NCBI GenBank assembly: GCA_964615905.1
Contig: CAZTUB010000005.1
Span: 124,001-188,000, forward strand
DNA: 64,000 nt
Direction of reading: 5' to 3'
From: DATLMR01 sp964615905
GTDB taxonomy: Bacteria; Acidobacteriota; Blastocatellia; UBA7656
Of the stretch, positions 26,171 through 34,460 are shown in pieces. Within the stretch, counting starts at the first letter, position 1; every line of letters begins with the position of its first letter. Below the pieces are notes generated by a model that saw only the letters and a list, made by a program, of their open reading frames with translations, did not search any database and had not been told where the DNA came from. The translations under genes were made by a program, and so were the position numbers.

Positions 26171-26352
26171 TTCCCATAGCTACGATTTACAGTTTTGAGA
26201 AGTCAAATCCCACAAGCGAACAATCCGGCCCCCCTCCGCTTGCCCTATCTCCAGGCTTAACCTGTCGAGTCGCGGCAGTTAGGCCGCTCGCTCGCTGTGG
26301 CACAGCGTTTGGTTACCGGGATGAGCAGACTCTTCAGATAGGAGGCGGCATC

Positions 26353-28779
26353 ATGCGAGCACTCTGGCAAGACCTGCGCTACGGATTGCGAACCCTGTTA
26401 AAGAAACCCGGATTCAGCCTTGTGGCAATAATCGTGCTGGCATTAGGCATAGGCGCGAACACGGCCATCTTCAGCGTCGTTTACGGGATACTGCTTCGCC
26501 CGCTCCCCTACAAAGACCCGGACCGTATTATCACCGTCTGGCAGAACGACCCCAAGACCGGCGTCAATCAGGTAGACTGCTCGCCCGCCAATTTCATCGA
26601 CTGGCGCGACCGGAATCAGGTCTTCGAGCAGATGGCTGTGGCCGAGCCTTTCAGCCACGACCTGACGGGGCAGGGCGAGCCGGAGTCGTTCAGCTCCTGG
26701 CTTGTCTCCGAAGGGTTCTTCCAGGTCCTCGGCGCGAGCGTGCTCTACGGGCGCGCATTCCAGGCCGACGATTACCAGCCGGGGAACGACCGCGTGGTGG
26801 TCATAGGCCACGGCCTGTGGCAGCGCCGGTTCGGCTCGGACCCCAACCTTGTCGGGCAAGAGATACTGCTCCGTAACCAGCCCCATACGGTTGTGGGAAT
26901 ACTGCCGCCCGCTTTTAATTTCCCGCCTGAATCGAGGCGAGAAGTGTGGGCCCCGCGAGTCCAACGCGACAGTGACAAACAGAATCGCGCTTCCACATAC
27001 ATGAAGGTGATCGCGCGGCTAAAACCGGGAGCCGCTCTCGACCAGGCTCGCGAGGAGATGCAGGCAATCGCCTCGCACCTTGCCGACGAGTACCCGCGCA
27101 CGAACGCTGGTACGGGCATCACGCTTGTGCCGCTGCCTGAGCAACTGGTCGGGCAGGTACGCTCGGCGCTGCTTTTGTTATTGGGCGCGGTGGCGTTCGT
27201 CCTGTTGATCGCCTGCGCAAATGTGGCGAGCCTGCTGCTGGTTCGCGGCGCGGAGCGTCATAGAGAGATGGCCATCCGCGCTGCCCTCGGCGCAAATCGC
27301 ATACGGCTGGTGCGGCAGATGTTTACCGAAAGCTTCTTGCTTGCTATGACAGGCGGCCTTGGCGGAATCCTGCTCGCTATCTGGGGGGTCGATCTCATAG
27401 TCGCCATCAGCCCCAAAGACCTGCCGAGGCTCGGTGAAGTCGGTATAGACAGAAGCGTGCTGGCTTTCACCTTTGCCGTCTCCGTCATCACCGCGATCAT
27501 CTTTGGTCTGGCCCCGTCGATACAGTTCTCAAAGCCGGACCTACAGGAATCGCTCAAGGAGGGAGGGCGCACGGCGACAGACGGGGCGCGTCGCCACCTG
27601 TTCCGCAACGCGCTTGTCGTCACTGAAATAGCGCTCGCGTTAGTCCTGCTCGTAGGCGCGGGTCTGCTGATTCGGAGTTTCACACGTCTTACCAGAGTCG
27701 ACCCCGGCTTTGTCTCCGAACGGGCCGTGGCGCTGGAAGTCCATGTCTGGTCGAAGAGCCGTACGCCTGAGCAGCGGGCGGCATTCTTCGATCAAGCCTT
27801 GCAGCGGATTTCCGAGTTGCCCGGTGTGCAATCTGCGGGCACGGTCCTCGCGCTCCCCTTTGTCGGCGATGCCAACAGCATAGACATCGACCCGACATTC
27901 ACCATAGCCGGTCGCCCGCCTTTTTTAGAGGGGCAGGAGCCGACCGCTTACCTCTCTTTCACGGGTGGCGATTATTTCAAGGCGATAGGCATCCCGCTTC
28001 TCGCGGGGCGGTTCTTCACCAAGTTTGATAATCAGGATGCGCAGGTCGCGTTTTTGATCAGCGAATCGATGGCCCGGCGCCACTTTCCCGATGAAGACCC
28101 CGTCGGGAAGCGGATGACTGTAAACTACGCGCGGGGCATCACAGGCGAGGTCATAGGCGTTGTGGGCGACGTGCGCCACAGCGGTTTCGACAGCGAGCCG
28201 CGCCCCGAAATTTACATGCATCACCCGCAGTACCCTTACGGTTCGATGACCTTCGTCGTGCGCACGACGACCGACCCGGCGGCGGTGATACCCGCGATAA
28301 AAAACGAGATCTGGGCGGTAAGGAGCGATCAGGCTATCTCAAGCATCGCTACGCTTGAAGAACTGGTCTCAAAGACCCTTGAACACAGGCGGTTCAACCT
28401 GCTGCTGCTCAGCCTGTTTGCGGCAATCGCGCTCATACTGGCTGCGGTAGGGATATACGGGCTGATTAGTTTCTCCACGAGCCAGCGAACACACGAGATC
28501 GGCGTTCGCATGGCTTTGGGCGCGCGCGCAAGCGATATATGGAAGCTGATAATAGGGCGAGGCCTTCTCTTGATCTTGGCGGGCCTGTGCACAGGGCTTG
28601 CGGCGTCACTCGTGTTGACGCGGCTTCTGGCGGGGATGCTTTACGGCGTGAGCGCGACCGATCTGACGACTTTTACGGCAGTCTCTCTTCTGCTGGGCGC
28701 AGTAGGGCTCGTGGCCTGCTACATCCCTGCGCGCCGCGCGATGAAGGTAGACCCGATGATCGCCCTGCGCTACGAGTAG
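26353..28779 (+). CDS. ADOP-family MacB/FtsX-like permease, copy 2
   Basis: The ATG at 26353, after AGGAGG, starts MRALWQDLRYGLRTLLKKPG, the same opening as the permease at 19914. The protein (808 residues) has the same doubled layout of periplasmic MacB-type domain plus FtsX-type helices and the same end (PARRAMKVDPMIALRYE). The two genes are paralogues with moderate similarity, not a recent copy. A longer frame from 26101 runs through the hairpin repeat and has no ribosome site. Confidence 0.92.
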   Translation: MRALWQDLRYGLRTLLKKPGFSLVAIIVLALGIGANTAIFSVVYGILLRPLPYKDPDRIITVWQNDPKTGVNQVDCSPANFIDWRDRNQVFEQMAVAEPFSHDLTGQGEPESFSSWLVSEGFFQVLGASVLYGRAFQADDYQPGNDRVVVIGHGLWQRRFGSDPNLVGQEILLRNQPHTVVGILPPAFNFPPESRREVWAPRVQRDSDKQNRASTYMKVIARLKPGAALDQAREEMQAIASHLADEYPRTNAGTGITLVPLPEQLVGQVRSALLLLLGAVAFVLLIACANVASLLLVRGAERHREMAIRAALGANRIRLVRQMFTESFLLAMTGGLGGILLAIWGVDLIVAISPKDLPRLGEVGIDRSVLAFTFAVSVITAIIFGLAPSIQFSKPDLQESLKEGGRTATDGARRHLFRNALVVTEIALALVLLVGAGLLIRSFTRLTRVDPGFVSERAVALEVHVWSKSRTPEQRAAFFDQALQRISELPGVQSAGTVLALPFVGDANSIDIDPTFTIAGRPPFLEGQEPTAYLSFTGGDYFKAIGIPLLAGRFFTKFDNQDAQVAFLISESMARRHFPDEDPVGKRMTVNYARGITGEVIGVVGDVRHSGFDSEPRPEIYMHHPQYPYGSMTFVVRTTTDPAAVIPAIKNEIWAVRSDQAISSIATLEELVSKTLEHRRFNLLLLSLFAAIALILAAVGIYGLISFSTSQRTHEIGVRMALGARASDIWKLIIGRGLLLILAGLCTGLAASLVLTRLLAGMLYGVSATDLTTFTAVSLLLGAVGLVACYIPARRAMKVDPMIALRYE

Positions 28780-28832
28780 CGCGAGCTATCGTCGCAGGGC
28801 TGACGGCTGAGCGGAACAATTTCACCTGTTAA

Positions 28833-28851
28833 CCCTGTGCGCAGCACAGGG
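28833..28851. terminator. Short GC-rich hairpin after the second permease
   Basis: CCCTGTGC pairs with GCACAGGG around a three-base loop, 54 bases after the permease stop. There is no T-run, so termination is only a guess. Confidence 0.35.
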
Positions 28852-28955
28852 GCTGCCGTTCGTTTCTACACACGCGGTTGTCGACTTGCCGGATATTTTT
28901 AGTTCGGATAGGCTTTCATCATGACTAGGGAGAATTAACCAGGGGTCAGTATCGA

Positions 28956-29669
28956 ATGTCTCATCAGAACCGCGAATCATCGAGGATCGACAACAGGCTG
29001 CTTGCCAAATTTACCGCCGAAGAGATGGAACAGTTGCGCCCTCACTTTGAAGAGGTATGGCTCTCGCACGGCGACCGCATGATCGAGCCTGACCAGCCCA
29101 TTGAATACATGTATTTCCCGACGGGCCTGCTCGGCTCTTTAGTTACCGTGCTGGAAGACGGCACGACCATCGAAGCCGGAACGGTCGGCCGCGAGGGTAT
29201 GGTCGGCGTGCCCGTCCTGCTCGACGCGGCAACGACCCCTATGGAGACGCTTGCGCAGATTCCCGGCTACGCGCTGCGTATCAAATCGAGGGTCTTCAAG
29301 GAGGCTTTCGACAGGGGCGGCGTGTTGCATAAGCTTTTGCACCGCTACATTCACACGCTGTTCGTGGTGGCTTCGCAATCGGCTGCCTGCAACCGGCGAC
29401 ACCAGATACTCGCAAGGCTCTGCCGGTGGTTGTTGATGAGCAGCGACGGGGTGGGCTCGGACGAAGTCAATTTGACGCAGGAGTACCTCGCGGCGATGCT
29501 CGGTGTCCGCCGCTCAGGCGTCACCGAAGCCGCGCTTGAGCTTCAAGGTGAAGGGCTGATCAGCTACTCGCGCGGGCGCGTCAGAATTCTCGAACGCGAA
29601 AAGCTGGAAGCATCCGCCTGCGAATGCTATCGCATGGTCAAAGACGAATTCGAGCGGTTGCTGGGATAA
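28956..29669 (+). CDS. Crp/Fnr-family transcription regulator
   Basis: This 237-residue protein has an N-terminal cyclic-nucleotide-binding-like beta-roll (about 15-140; DQPIEYMYFPTGLLG, TIEAGTVGREGMVG) and a C-terminal winged helix-turn-helix (about 165-220; LTQEYLAAMLGVRRSGVTEAA). The G-E-x-A-x-x-A/R cAMP phosphate motif is not clear, so the effector may differ. No Fe-S cysteine set of the Fnr kind is seen. It lies alone; targets are unknown. Confidence 0.88.
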   Translation: MSHQNRESSRIDNRLLAKFTAEEMEQLRPHFEEVWLSHGDRMIEPDQPIEYMYFPTGLLGSLVTVLEDGTTIEAGTVGREGMVGVPVLLDAATTPMETLAQIPGYALRIKSRVFKEAFDRGGVLHKLLHRYIHTLFVVASQSAACNRRHQILARLCRWLLMSSDGVGSDEVNLTQEYLAAMLGVRRSGVTEAALELQGEGLISYSRGRVRILEREKLEASACECYRMVKDEFERLLG

Positions 29670-29712
29670 AATTAAGACCCGGCCCTGCTTCCATGCTTCG
29701 CAAGCCTGCCAA

Positions 29713-30693
29713 TCAATCCATCTTCAAATAGCCGCTCGTGTCGAACACGACAAATATGAAATCGCCTTCGCCGATTGAAGCGCGCGTGATCCCTTCGGGC
29801 TTCAGCTTGCGGTCGAATGTCGTCACCTCGCGGAGCTGAGGCTGGCCGTCATTCCCGTTCCATTCCCAGAGCTTGAAATCGGTCTTGTCCTGGCTCTCGG
29901 TCGCCCCGGCGATTATGTTAAACATCTTCGAGCGGCTGTCATACTCGATGCTGCGTATGCCAAGCCCTCCGAGCGACAACCGTATCGCCCTTATATCGTC
30001 GGGCCGGAAGTTCTCGTAAGAGAACCTGCCTCCGGCAGTTGTGGGTTTAAACGCAACGACGAGCGCGGCGCTGTTCGCTCTCGGCGAGCGCAGCCCAAGC
30101 AATAGCCGCCCGCCCTGCGGGTCCCAGGCCAGGCCCTCTATGTTGATGCCGTCCTCGCTCGATTTCTTCTCGCCCATGCCTTTCAGCTCGGCGACATGTT
30201 CGACGAGGAACTGCTTCAGGCCGCTGAGCGTCTCTACCTGCTCGACGCTTTCGCTCTTCGGGTTGAACCTGAATTTTACGATGCCGTACTGCTCCCCGCC
30301 CGCTTTTCTCGATTGTGAGCCGACGATGTAAAAGCTCGTCCCGTCGGTTGTGATGCCTTCCGGGTCTTCGATATTTACACCGAGCTTCACAGGCTTGATC
30401 GCGCCCGCCTGGTTCCCGTTACGGTCGAGCTTCATCCATAAGACCTCGCCCGGTCGCCCGTCATCGATGAACAGTATTCCGTCAGTACCCGGCACGTATG
30501 CTACGCCCGACGCTTCAAAAGTGCCGCCCTCGAAGGCCTTGTGATTTGCGGTAGAGGTTCCGGCCACTGTCGCGGTCGAGTCGCCCCCGGATAGATAAAG
30601 CGCGAGACCGCTAACGGCCATCACCGCCAGCAGCACCGCAAGCAGATACCTGAAACTTCTAGGGTAGGCGGTATATCTCTGTTCCGATTCCAT
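29713..30693 (-). CDS. Membrane-anchored beta-propeller protein, DUF3616-like
   Basis: The start at 30693 is chosen because AAGGAG lies 8 bases upstream; a longer frame to 30762 would overlap the previous gene. The 326-residue protein has an N-terminal membrane helix (FRYLLAVLLAVMAVSGLALYL) and a propeller-like domain with repeated acidic-Glu-Gly turns: NIEDPEGITTDG, INIEGLAWDPQGG and LKPEGITRA. This matches DUF3616-type propellers facing the periplasm. Such folds can bind calcium or phosphate esters. It is the second gene behind a possible response-regulator target promoter. Confidence 0.65.
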   Translation of the reverse strand: MESEQRYTAYPRSFRYLLAVLLAVMAVSGLALYLSGGDSTATVAGTSTANHKAFEGGTFEASGVAYVPGTDGILFIDDGRPGEVLWMKLDRNGNQAGAIKPVKLGVNIEDPEGITTDGTSFYIVGSQSRKAGGEQYGIVKFRFNPKSESVEQVETLSGLKQFLVEHVAELKGMGEKKSSEDGINIEGLAWDPQGGRLLLGLRSPRANSAALVVAFKPTTAGGRFSYENFRPDDIRAIRLSLGGLGIRSIEYDSRSKMFNIIAGATESQDKTDFKLWEWNGNDGQPQLREVTTFDRKLKPEGITRASIGEGDFIFVVFDTSGYLKMD

Positions 30694-30721
30694 TTCTCGT
30701 TCTCCTTGAGACATAGACCCG

Positions 30722-31180
30722 TTACTTCGAAGTCTCGTTGCTGAACTCAAGCTCGGCGTCACCTTTCGGGCTTGTCGTGAATGCGACTATCTCTTGGCCG
30801 TCGACAAAGAGCTTGAAGCTGGCATCGGCGGCCAGGTTGTTGACCTCGAGGTCAAGCTCTTGCGACGTGACGCCGTCTTTTGTAGCGATGTCGATCTCGG
30901 CCTCTCCACGCGCATCGGGGTCGGCTCCTGTGCTCGTGAGCGCGGCTTTCCGCTCAGACTCGCCGCCGCTCTGGATCGCGGCTGAAAAGCTGCCGCTCAG
31001 GATAACCTGATCGCCGCCGTCTTTAATCTCTACCATTTTTACATCGGCAAGGTTGCTTAGTGTCGCGGGCAGCGGGTGCTTCACTTCATCCGCATCGCCT
31101 GTTGCCACCGCGATTGCGGCCACGCCGATTATGATTGCCATGCCTATGATCGGCAGTATCGTTTTAGTCTTATATTTCAT
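30722..31180 (-). CDS. Exported small beta-rich protein
   Basis: This 152-residue protein has an N-terminal hydrophobic segment (ILPIIGMAIIIGVAAIAVATG) and then a beta-rich region (VILSGSFSAAIQ, AEIDIATKDGVTSQELDLEVNNL, SFKLFVDGQEIVAFTT) of even length strands. I do not recognise the family. It lies 111 bases downstream of a sensor kinase gene and has direct repeats in its promoter region that fit an OmpR-class regulator, so it may be a stress-induced envelope protein. Confidence 0.6.
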   Translation of the reverse strand: MKYKTKTILPIIGMAIIIGVAAIAVATGDADEVKHPLPATLSNLADVKMVEIKDGGDQVILSGSFSAAIQSGGESERKAALTSTGADPDARGEAEIDIATKDGVTSQELDLEVNNLAADASFKLFVDGQEIVAFTTSPKGDAELEFSNETSK

Positions 31181-31225
31181 AGCTTCCCCGTCCTGAACTT
31201 GAATAATATACGTCCATCCTACTCA

Positions 31226-31265
31226 CCTGTAAGTTTACAGGATTGAAGATGAACGCAAGATGAAC
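31226..31265 (-). promoter_or_regulatory. Putative OmpR-class response-regulator site
   Basis: On the minus strand, GTTCATCTT occurs twice with an 11-base repeat distance (31265-31257 and 31254-31246), one DNA turn, as OmpR-class regulators prefer. A perfect palindrome, CCTGTAA-AC-TTACAGG, lies at 31241-31226. Both are upstream of the gene starting at 31180. The two-component genes upstream make autoregulated control likely, but this is inferred. Confidence 0.5.
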
Positions 31266-31291
31266 AGGTGAAGTTACAGGCTGGCAGTCAG

Positions 31292-32713
31292 TTACGAGCC
31301 CGGTATTGGAAGCGTGGCGATAAACGTGCTGCCGTACGGGCCTGAGTGCAGAAGCTCAAGCCTGCCGTCATGAGCTTCCGCTATCCACCGGGCGATGGCA
31401 AGACCGAGCCCCGTGCCGCCTCCTTTGGCGGTTTCGGCGCGCGGGCGGGACTTGTCTGCGCGGTAGAACCGCTCGAAGATAAACGGCTGCGCTTCGGGCG
31501 GTATCCCTGATCCTGTATCGGATATTTCAATCCGGTAAAAGTCTCGATCTTTTGTGAGGCTCAAGCTGATAGCGCCGCCTCGCGGCGTATGCTTTACGGC
31601 ATTATCGAGGAGGTTCAATATCATCTGGCGCAACAGGTCTTCATCCCCGTGAAAAGCGGCCTCCGATGAGCGGGCCACTTTGATATCGAGCTCTTTCGCG
31701 GCGGCAAGGATGCTGCCCGCGCGCGCAGCCTCGTCCAGCAACTCGTCGAGATAAAAATTGGTCCTGCGAAGCGGGTAGCGGCCCGCGTCCGCGCGAGCCA
31801 GGATAAACATATCCTCGACGATACGCGTGAGCCGCCGCGTCTGGTCGTCGATCATGCGCAGCGCGTCGCGGTATTCGCCCTCTTCGCGCCGGTCTTTTTC
31901 AAGCGTCACGTCGGCGGTCGTGTGCATAACCGAGAGCGGCGTGCGAAGCTCGTGCGACGCGTCGGCCATGAACTGGCGCTGCTGCGCGAATGCCGCGCTG
32001 AGCCGCGTCAAAAGCTCGTTGAAAGAGGTGGCAAGCCGCCCTAGCTCATCGCGCGGGTTTGCTACCGGCAATCGCTGATCCAGATTTTCCGCCCCGATAC
32101 GCCGAGCCCGCTCTGACATGGAGACTACAGGCGCAAGGCTCTTGCGCGCGAGAAACCAGCCGCCAACGCCAGCAAAAACAAGCGCGATTGGGATTGAGTA
32201 GTATAAAATCCCGCGAAGCGATTCAAGCTCCTCTTCGACAGCCTCCAGTGGCTGGCTCACAAGAATTATATAAGGTGTGTTTAACGGAGGGATCTCGACT
32301 CGCCTGACCGCGACGCGGTGATTGTCGTCTTCGTCTTTATCTTCGGAGGCGGTGTACAGGTAAAGATCGTTACCCGATATAGAGCTTGCGTCAGGCAATT
32401 GCGCGTTGAAATCGTCTCGAAAATTGTTCTCGGCGAGCAGCCTGCCCGACCCGTCGAATATCGCCATCGCTTGATTCGGATTGAACAGCTCTGTGACCGT
32501 GCTTATGGCCGCGCCCTCTGTCGTCTGCCCCTCTTCGGCGTCGTGTGTCAGCGAAGTTATCGCCACCTGTATGACCGAGCGGAGGCTTTCGTCAACGCGC
32601 TGGTCGAGAGAGCGTGAAAGCAGCGTGTATATCCCAAAGCTGAACGCGACCAGCACGAGCGCAAGCACGCTCACGTACCAGAGCGTCAATCTGAACCTCA
32701 CCGAATCAAACAT
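31292..32713 (-). CDS. Two-component sensor histidine kinase
   Basis: From the ATG at 32713 the 473-residue kinase has two membrane helices (about 10-30 and 170-190) around a periplasmic sensor, a HAMP linker, an H-box (ADASHELRTPLSVM), N-box (LDNAVKHTP), and G-boxes DTGSGIPPE and GGGTGLGLAIARW. This is the EnvZ/QseC/BasS layout. A longer frame begins inside the regulator gene. The start overlaps the regulator's stop by 8 bases, showing tight co-translation. The stimulus is not known. Confidence 0.92.
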   Translation of the reverse strand: MFDSVRFRLTLWYVSVLALVLVAFSFGIYTLLSRSLDQRVDESLRSVIQVAITSLTHDAEEGQTTEGAAISTVTELFNPNQAMAIFDGSGRLLAENNFRDDFNAQLPDASSISGNDLYLYTASEDKDEDDNHRVAVRRVEIPPLNTPYIILVSQPLEAVEEELESLRGILYYSIPIALVFAGVGGWFLARKSLAPVVSMSERARRIGAENLDQRLPVANPRDELGRLATSFNELLTRLSAAFAQQRQFMADASHELRTPLSVMHTTADVTLEKDRREEGEYRDALRMIDDQTRRLTRIVEDMFILARADAGRYPLRRTNFYLDELLDEAARAGSILAAAKELDIKVARSSEAAFHGDEDLLRQMILNLLDNAVKHTPRGGAISLSLTKDRDFYRIEISDTGSGIPPEAQPFIFERFYRADKSRPRAETAKGGGTGLGLAIARWIAEAHDGRLELLHSGPYGSTFIATLPIPGS

Positions 32714-33395
32714 CTGTGGCCTCGCCTCTGGCCGTGAGCATATACCCTTCGCCACGTTTTGTGCGTATAAGCTTGACGGCGTGGTTGTCGTCGATCTTGC
32801 GGCGCAGCCGCTGAATGTAGACTTCGATCAGATTCGAGAACGGGTCGAAGTTCTCGTCCCAGACGTGCTCGGCAATATCCGTGCGGGTCACGACTTCGTC
32901 AACGCGGCGTGCAAGGTATTCGAGCAAAGCATACTCTTTGGCCGTAAGCTCCACGGCGTTGTCTGCGCGTGAAATCTTCCGCGCGCGCGTCTCGATTTTA
33001 AGGTCGGCTACGGCGATAATCTCAGGGCGCAGCGCGGGGCCACGGCGCATCAGCGCCCGCACGCGAGCCAGCAGCTCGTGAAAATCGAAGGGCTTTACAA
33101 GGTAATCATCTGCTCCGGTATCGAGCCCTTCGATGCGGTCTTCGATTGCGTCGCGCGCCGTCAGCATCAATATCGCCACGGTCGAGCCGCCGGCGCGCAA
33201 CCTGCGACAGACCTCGAACCCGTCAACGCGCGGCAGCATGACATCGAGGATAACCAGGTCGTATTCGTTCAGCTCCGCCTGCGCGAGCGCCGCCTCTCCG
33301 TCGGTTGCGATGTCAACGGCGTGCGATTGCTCGCGCAGCCCTTTAGCGAGTATCGTTGCTGCGTCCGGCTCGTCTTCGACCAGTAAGATTCGCAC
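32706..33395 (-). CDS. OmpR/QseB-family response regulator
   Basis: This 229-residue regulator begins at GTG 33395, ten bases after GGAGG; the ATG at 33419 would put that site inside the gene. The receiver domain has the acidic pair VEDEPDA and phospho-acceptor LVILDVMLPRVDG, with a lysine at YLVKPFDF. The C-terminal winged-helix domain ends in RGEGYML. It is encoded ahead of its kinase and likely controls the genes on their 3' side. Confidence 0.92.
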   Translation of the reverse strand: MRILLVEDEPDAATILAKGLREQSHAVDIATDGEAALAQAELNEYDLVILDVMLPRVDGFEVCRRLRAGGSTVAILMLTARDAIEDRIEGLDTGADDYLVKPFDFHELLARVRALMRRGPALRPEIIAVADLKIETRARKISRADNAVELTAKEYALLEYLARRVDEVVTRTDIAEHVWDENFDPFSNLIEVYIQRLRRKIDDNHAVKLIRTKRGEGYMLTARGEATDV

Positions 33396-33503
33396 TCGAA
33401 GCGTTCCTCCACAACTCATTATATTTGCGAGGCGAGAAGTTTAAATTAAGAAAAGCCGAGCGTCCACGCACAGGCTCGACTTGACCGGGCGGCCCGGCCA
33501 AAG

Positions 33504-33532
33504 TTGTCAATGCGTGCCCGTTTTCATAGAAT
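33504..33532 (+). promoter_or_regulatory. Sigma-70-type promoter for the MbtH-like gene
   Basis: TTGTCA (33504-33509) and TAGAAT (33527-33532) are 17 bases apart and lie 54 bases before the ATG at 33586. Confidence 0.5.
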
Positions 33533-33585
33533 GCTTTCGCTTTGGCGACCTACACTACTTTGACGACAAGTAAAAAGGAGACGCT

Positions 33586-33771
33586 ATGAGTAAGACCGAC
33601 GACGAAGAAGAAGACAACGGTATCTACAGGGTGGTTCTAGTCCGGGAGTATCAGTATACGATATTTCCCGCCGACCGCGAGATTCCGCGCGGAGTGAAAG
33701 ATACGGGGATGAAAGGGACAAAGGCAGAGTGCGCTGCATATATAGAGAAGAAGCTGGCAGAGAGACGCTGA
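33586..33771 (+). CDS. MbtH-like small protein, divergent
   Basis: This 61-residue protein has the fold signature of MbtH proteins: YRVVLVREYQYTIFPADREIPRG aligns with the family pattern of N-x-E-x-Q-x-S-x-W-P ... P-x-G-W. Typical MbtH proteins bind and activate adenylation domains of nonribosomal peptide synthetases. Here two of the conserved tryptophans are replaced (F at position 27 and V at 37), and the C-terminal WTDxRP is missing, with KKLAERR instead. No synthetase gene is near. It may have a different partner. A good AAGGAG site and its own promoter and terminator support expression. Confidence 0.6.
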   Translation: MSKTDDEEEDNGIYRVVLVREYQYTIFPADREIPRGVKDTGMKGTKAECAAYIEKKLAERR

Positions 33772-33796
33772 TTGAACGCGGCCGGTTATAGCAGCC

Positions 33797-33840
33797 AGGA
33801 GCCGAGAGCGTTATATTAGACTCCGGCTCCTTGATCTTTT
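33797..33840 (+). terminator. Hairpin with T-rich tail after the MbtH-like gene
   Basis: AGGAGCCG (33797-33804) pairs with CGGCTCCT (33824-33831), followed by TGATCTTTT. It lies 26 bases past the stop codon and fits an intrinsic terminator. Confidence 0.55.
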
Positions 33841-33854
33841 CGGTGGAGTTGCTG

Positions 33855-34379
33855 ATGAGAGTAGCGAAGACCTTATTTATACTTTTACTGTTGGTCGCGG
33901 CTGGCGCGTGCAAGTCCGTTCCCAATGAGCCGACAATAGTCTTTATCGTCCGTCACGCCGAAAAAGCTGACAATAGCGACGACCCGCCGCTTGCCCCGGC
34001 CGGTCTGGAGCGCGCGCAGGCGTTGATGCGCGCGGCCGGTGACTCCGGGGTGAAAGCCATCTACTCGTCTCAGTTCAAACGCAACCGGGACACGGTTCAG
34101 CCGCTCGCAGACCATCTCAAGGTTCCAATAACGGAGATGGCCGTCACGCTCGATAATCCGGGCGATTATGGAAAGGAGCTTGCCAGAGCGGTGCTGGCTA
34201 AGCACGCGGGCGAGACGGTCGTTGTCGTGAGCCATCGCAACACGATACCTGCGATCATCGAAGGTCTGACCGGAAAGACCGGTCAGGAGACGACGGGTGA
34301 CGCGTACAACGACCTGTTTATCGCGGTAGTGCCCGCCAAAGGCGACGCGCGATTGATCAAAGCCCGGTATGGGCAATAG
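33855..34379 (+). CDS. Exported histidine-phosphatase family protein
   Basis: The 174-residue protein starts at ATG 33855 after GGTGGAG and has a signal peptide with a possible lipobox cysteine (VAAGACKS). The phosphatase signature FIVRHAEKADN gives the catalytic histidine; the second is in VVVSHRNTIPAI. Family members (SixA, phosphoglycerate mutase-like) dephosphorylate proteins, sugars or lipids. Export to the periplasm suggests a lipid or other external phosphate ester. Its end faces a convergent gene. Confidence 0.82.
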   Translation: MRVAKTLFILLLLVAAGACKSVPNEPTIVFIVRHAEKADNSDDPPLAPAGLERAQALMRAAGDSGVKAIYSSQFKRNRDTVQPLADHLKVPITEMAVTLDNPGDYGKELARAVLAKHAGETVVVVSHRNTIPAIIEGLTGKTGQETTGDAYNDLFIAVVPAKGDARLIKARYGQ

Positions 34380-34460
34380 CAACGGGCAGTAGCAGGCGGC
34401 CAGCGCCGAAGCCTGTAGAGACGCGAGTTCTTACTCAGCATCTCGACTGTCCACCTGCCG

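Noticed and set aside
26101..26352. Longer N-terminus for the second orphan permease
   Set aside because: The extension reads through the hairpin repeat; the ATG at 26353 has a strong ribosome site and matches the N-terminus of the first permease.
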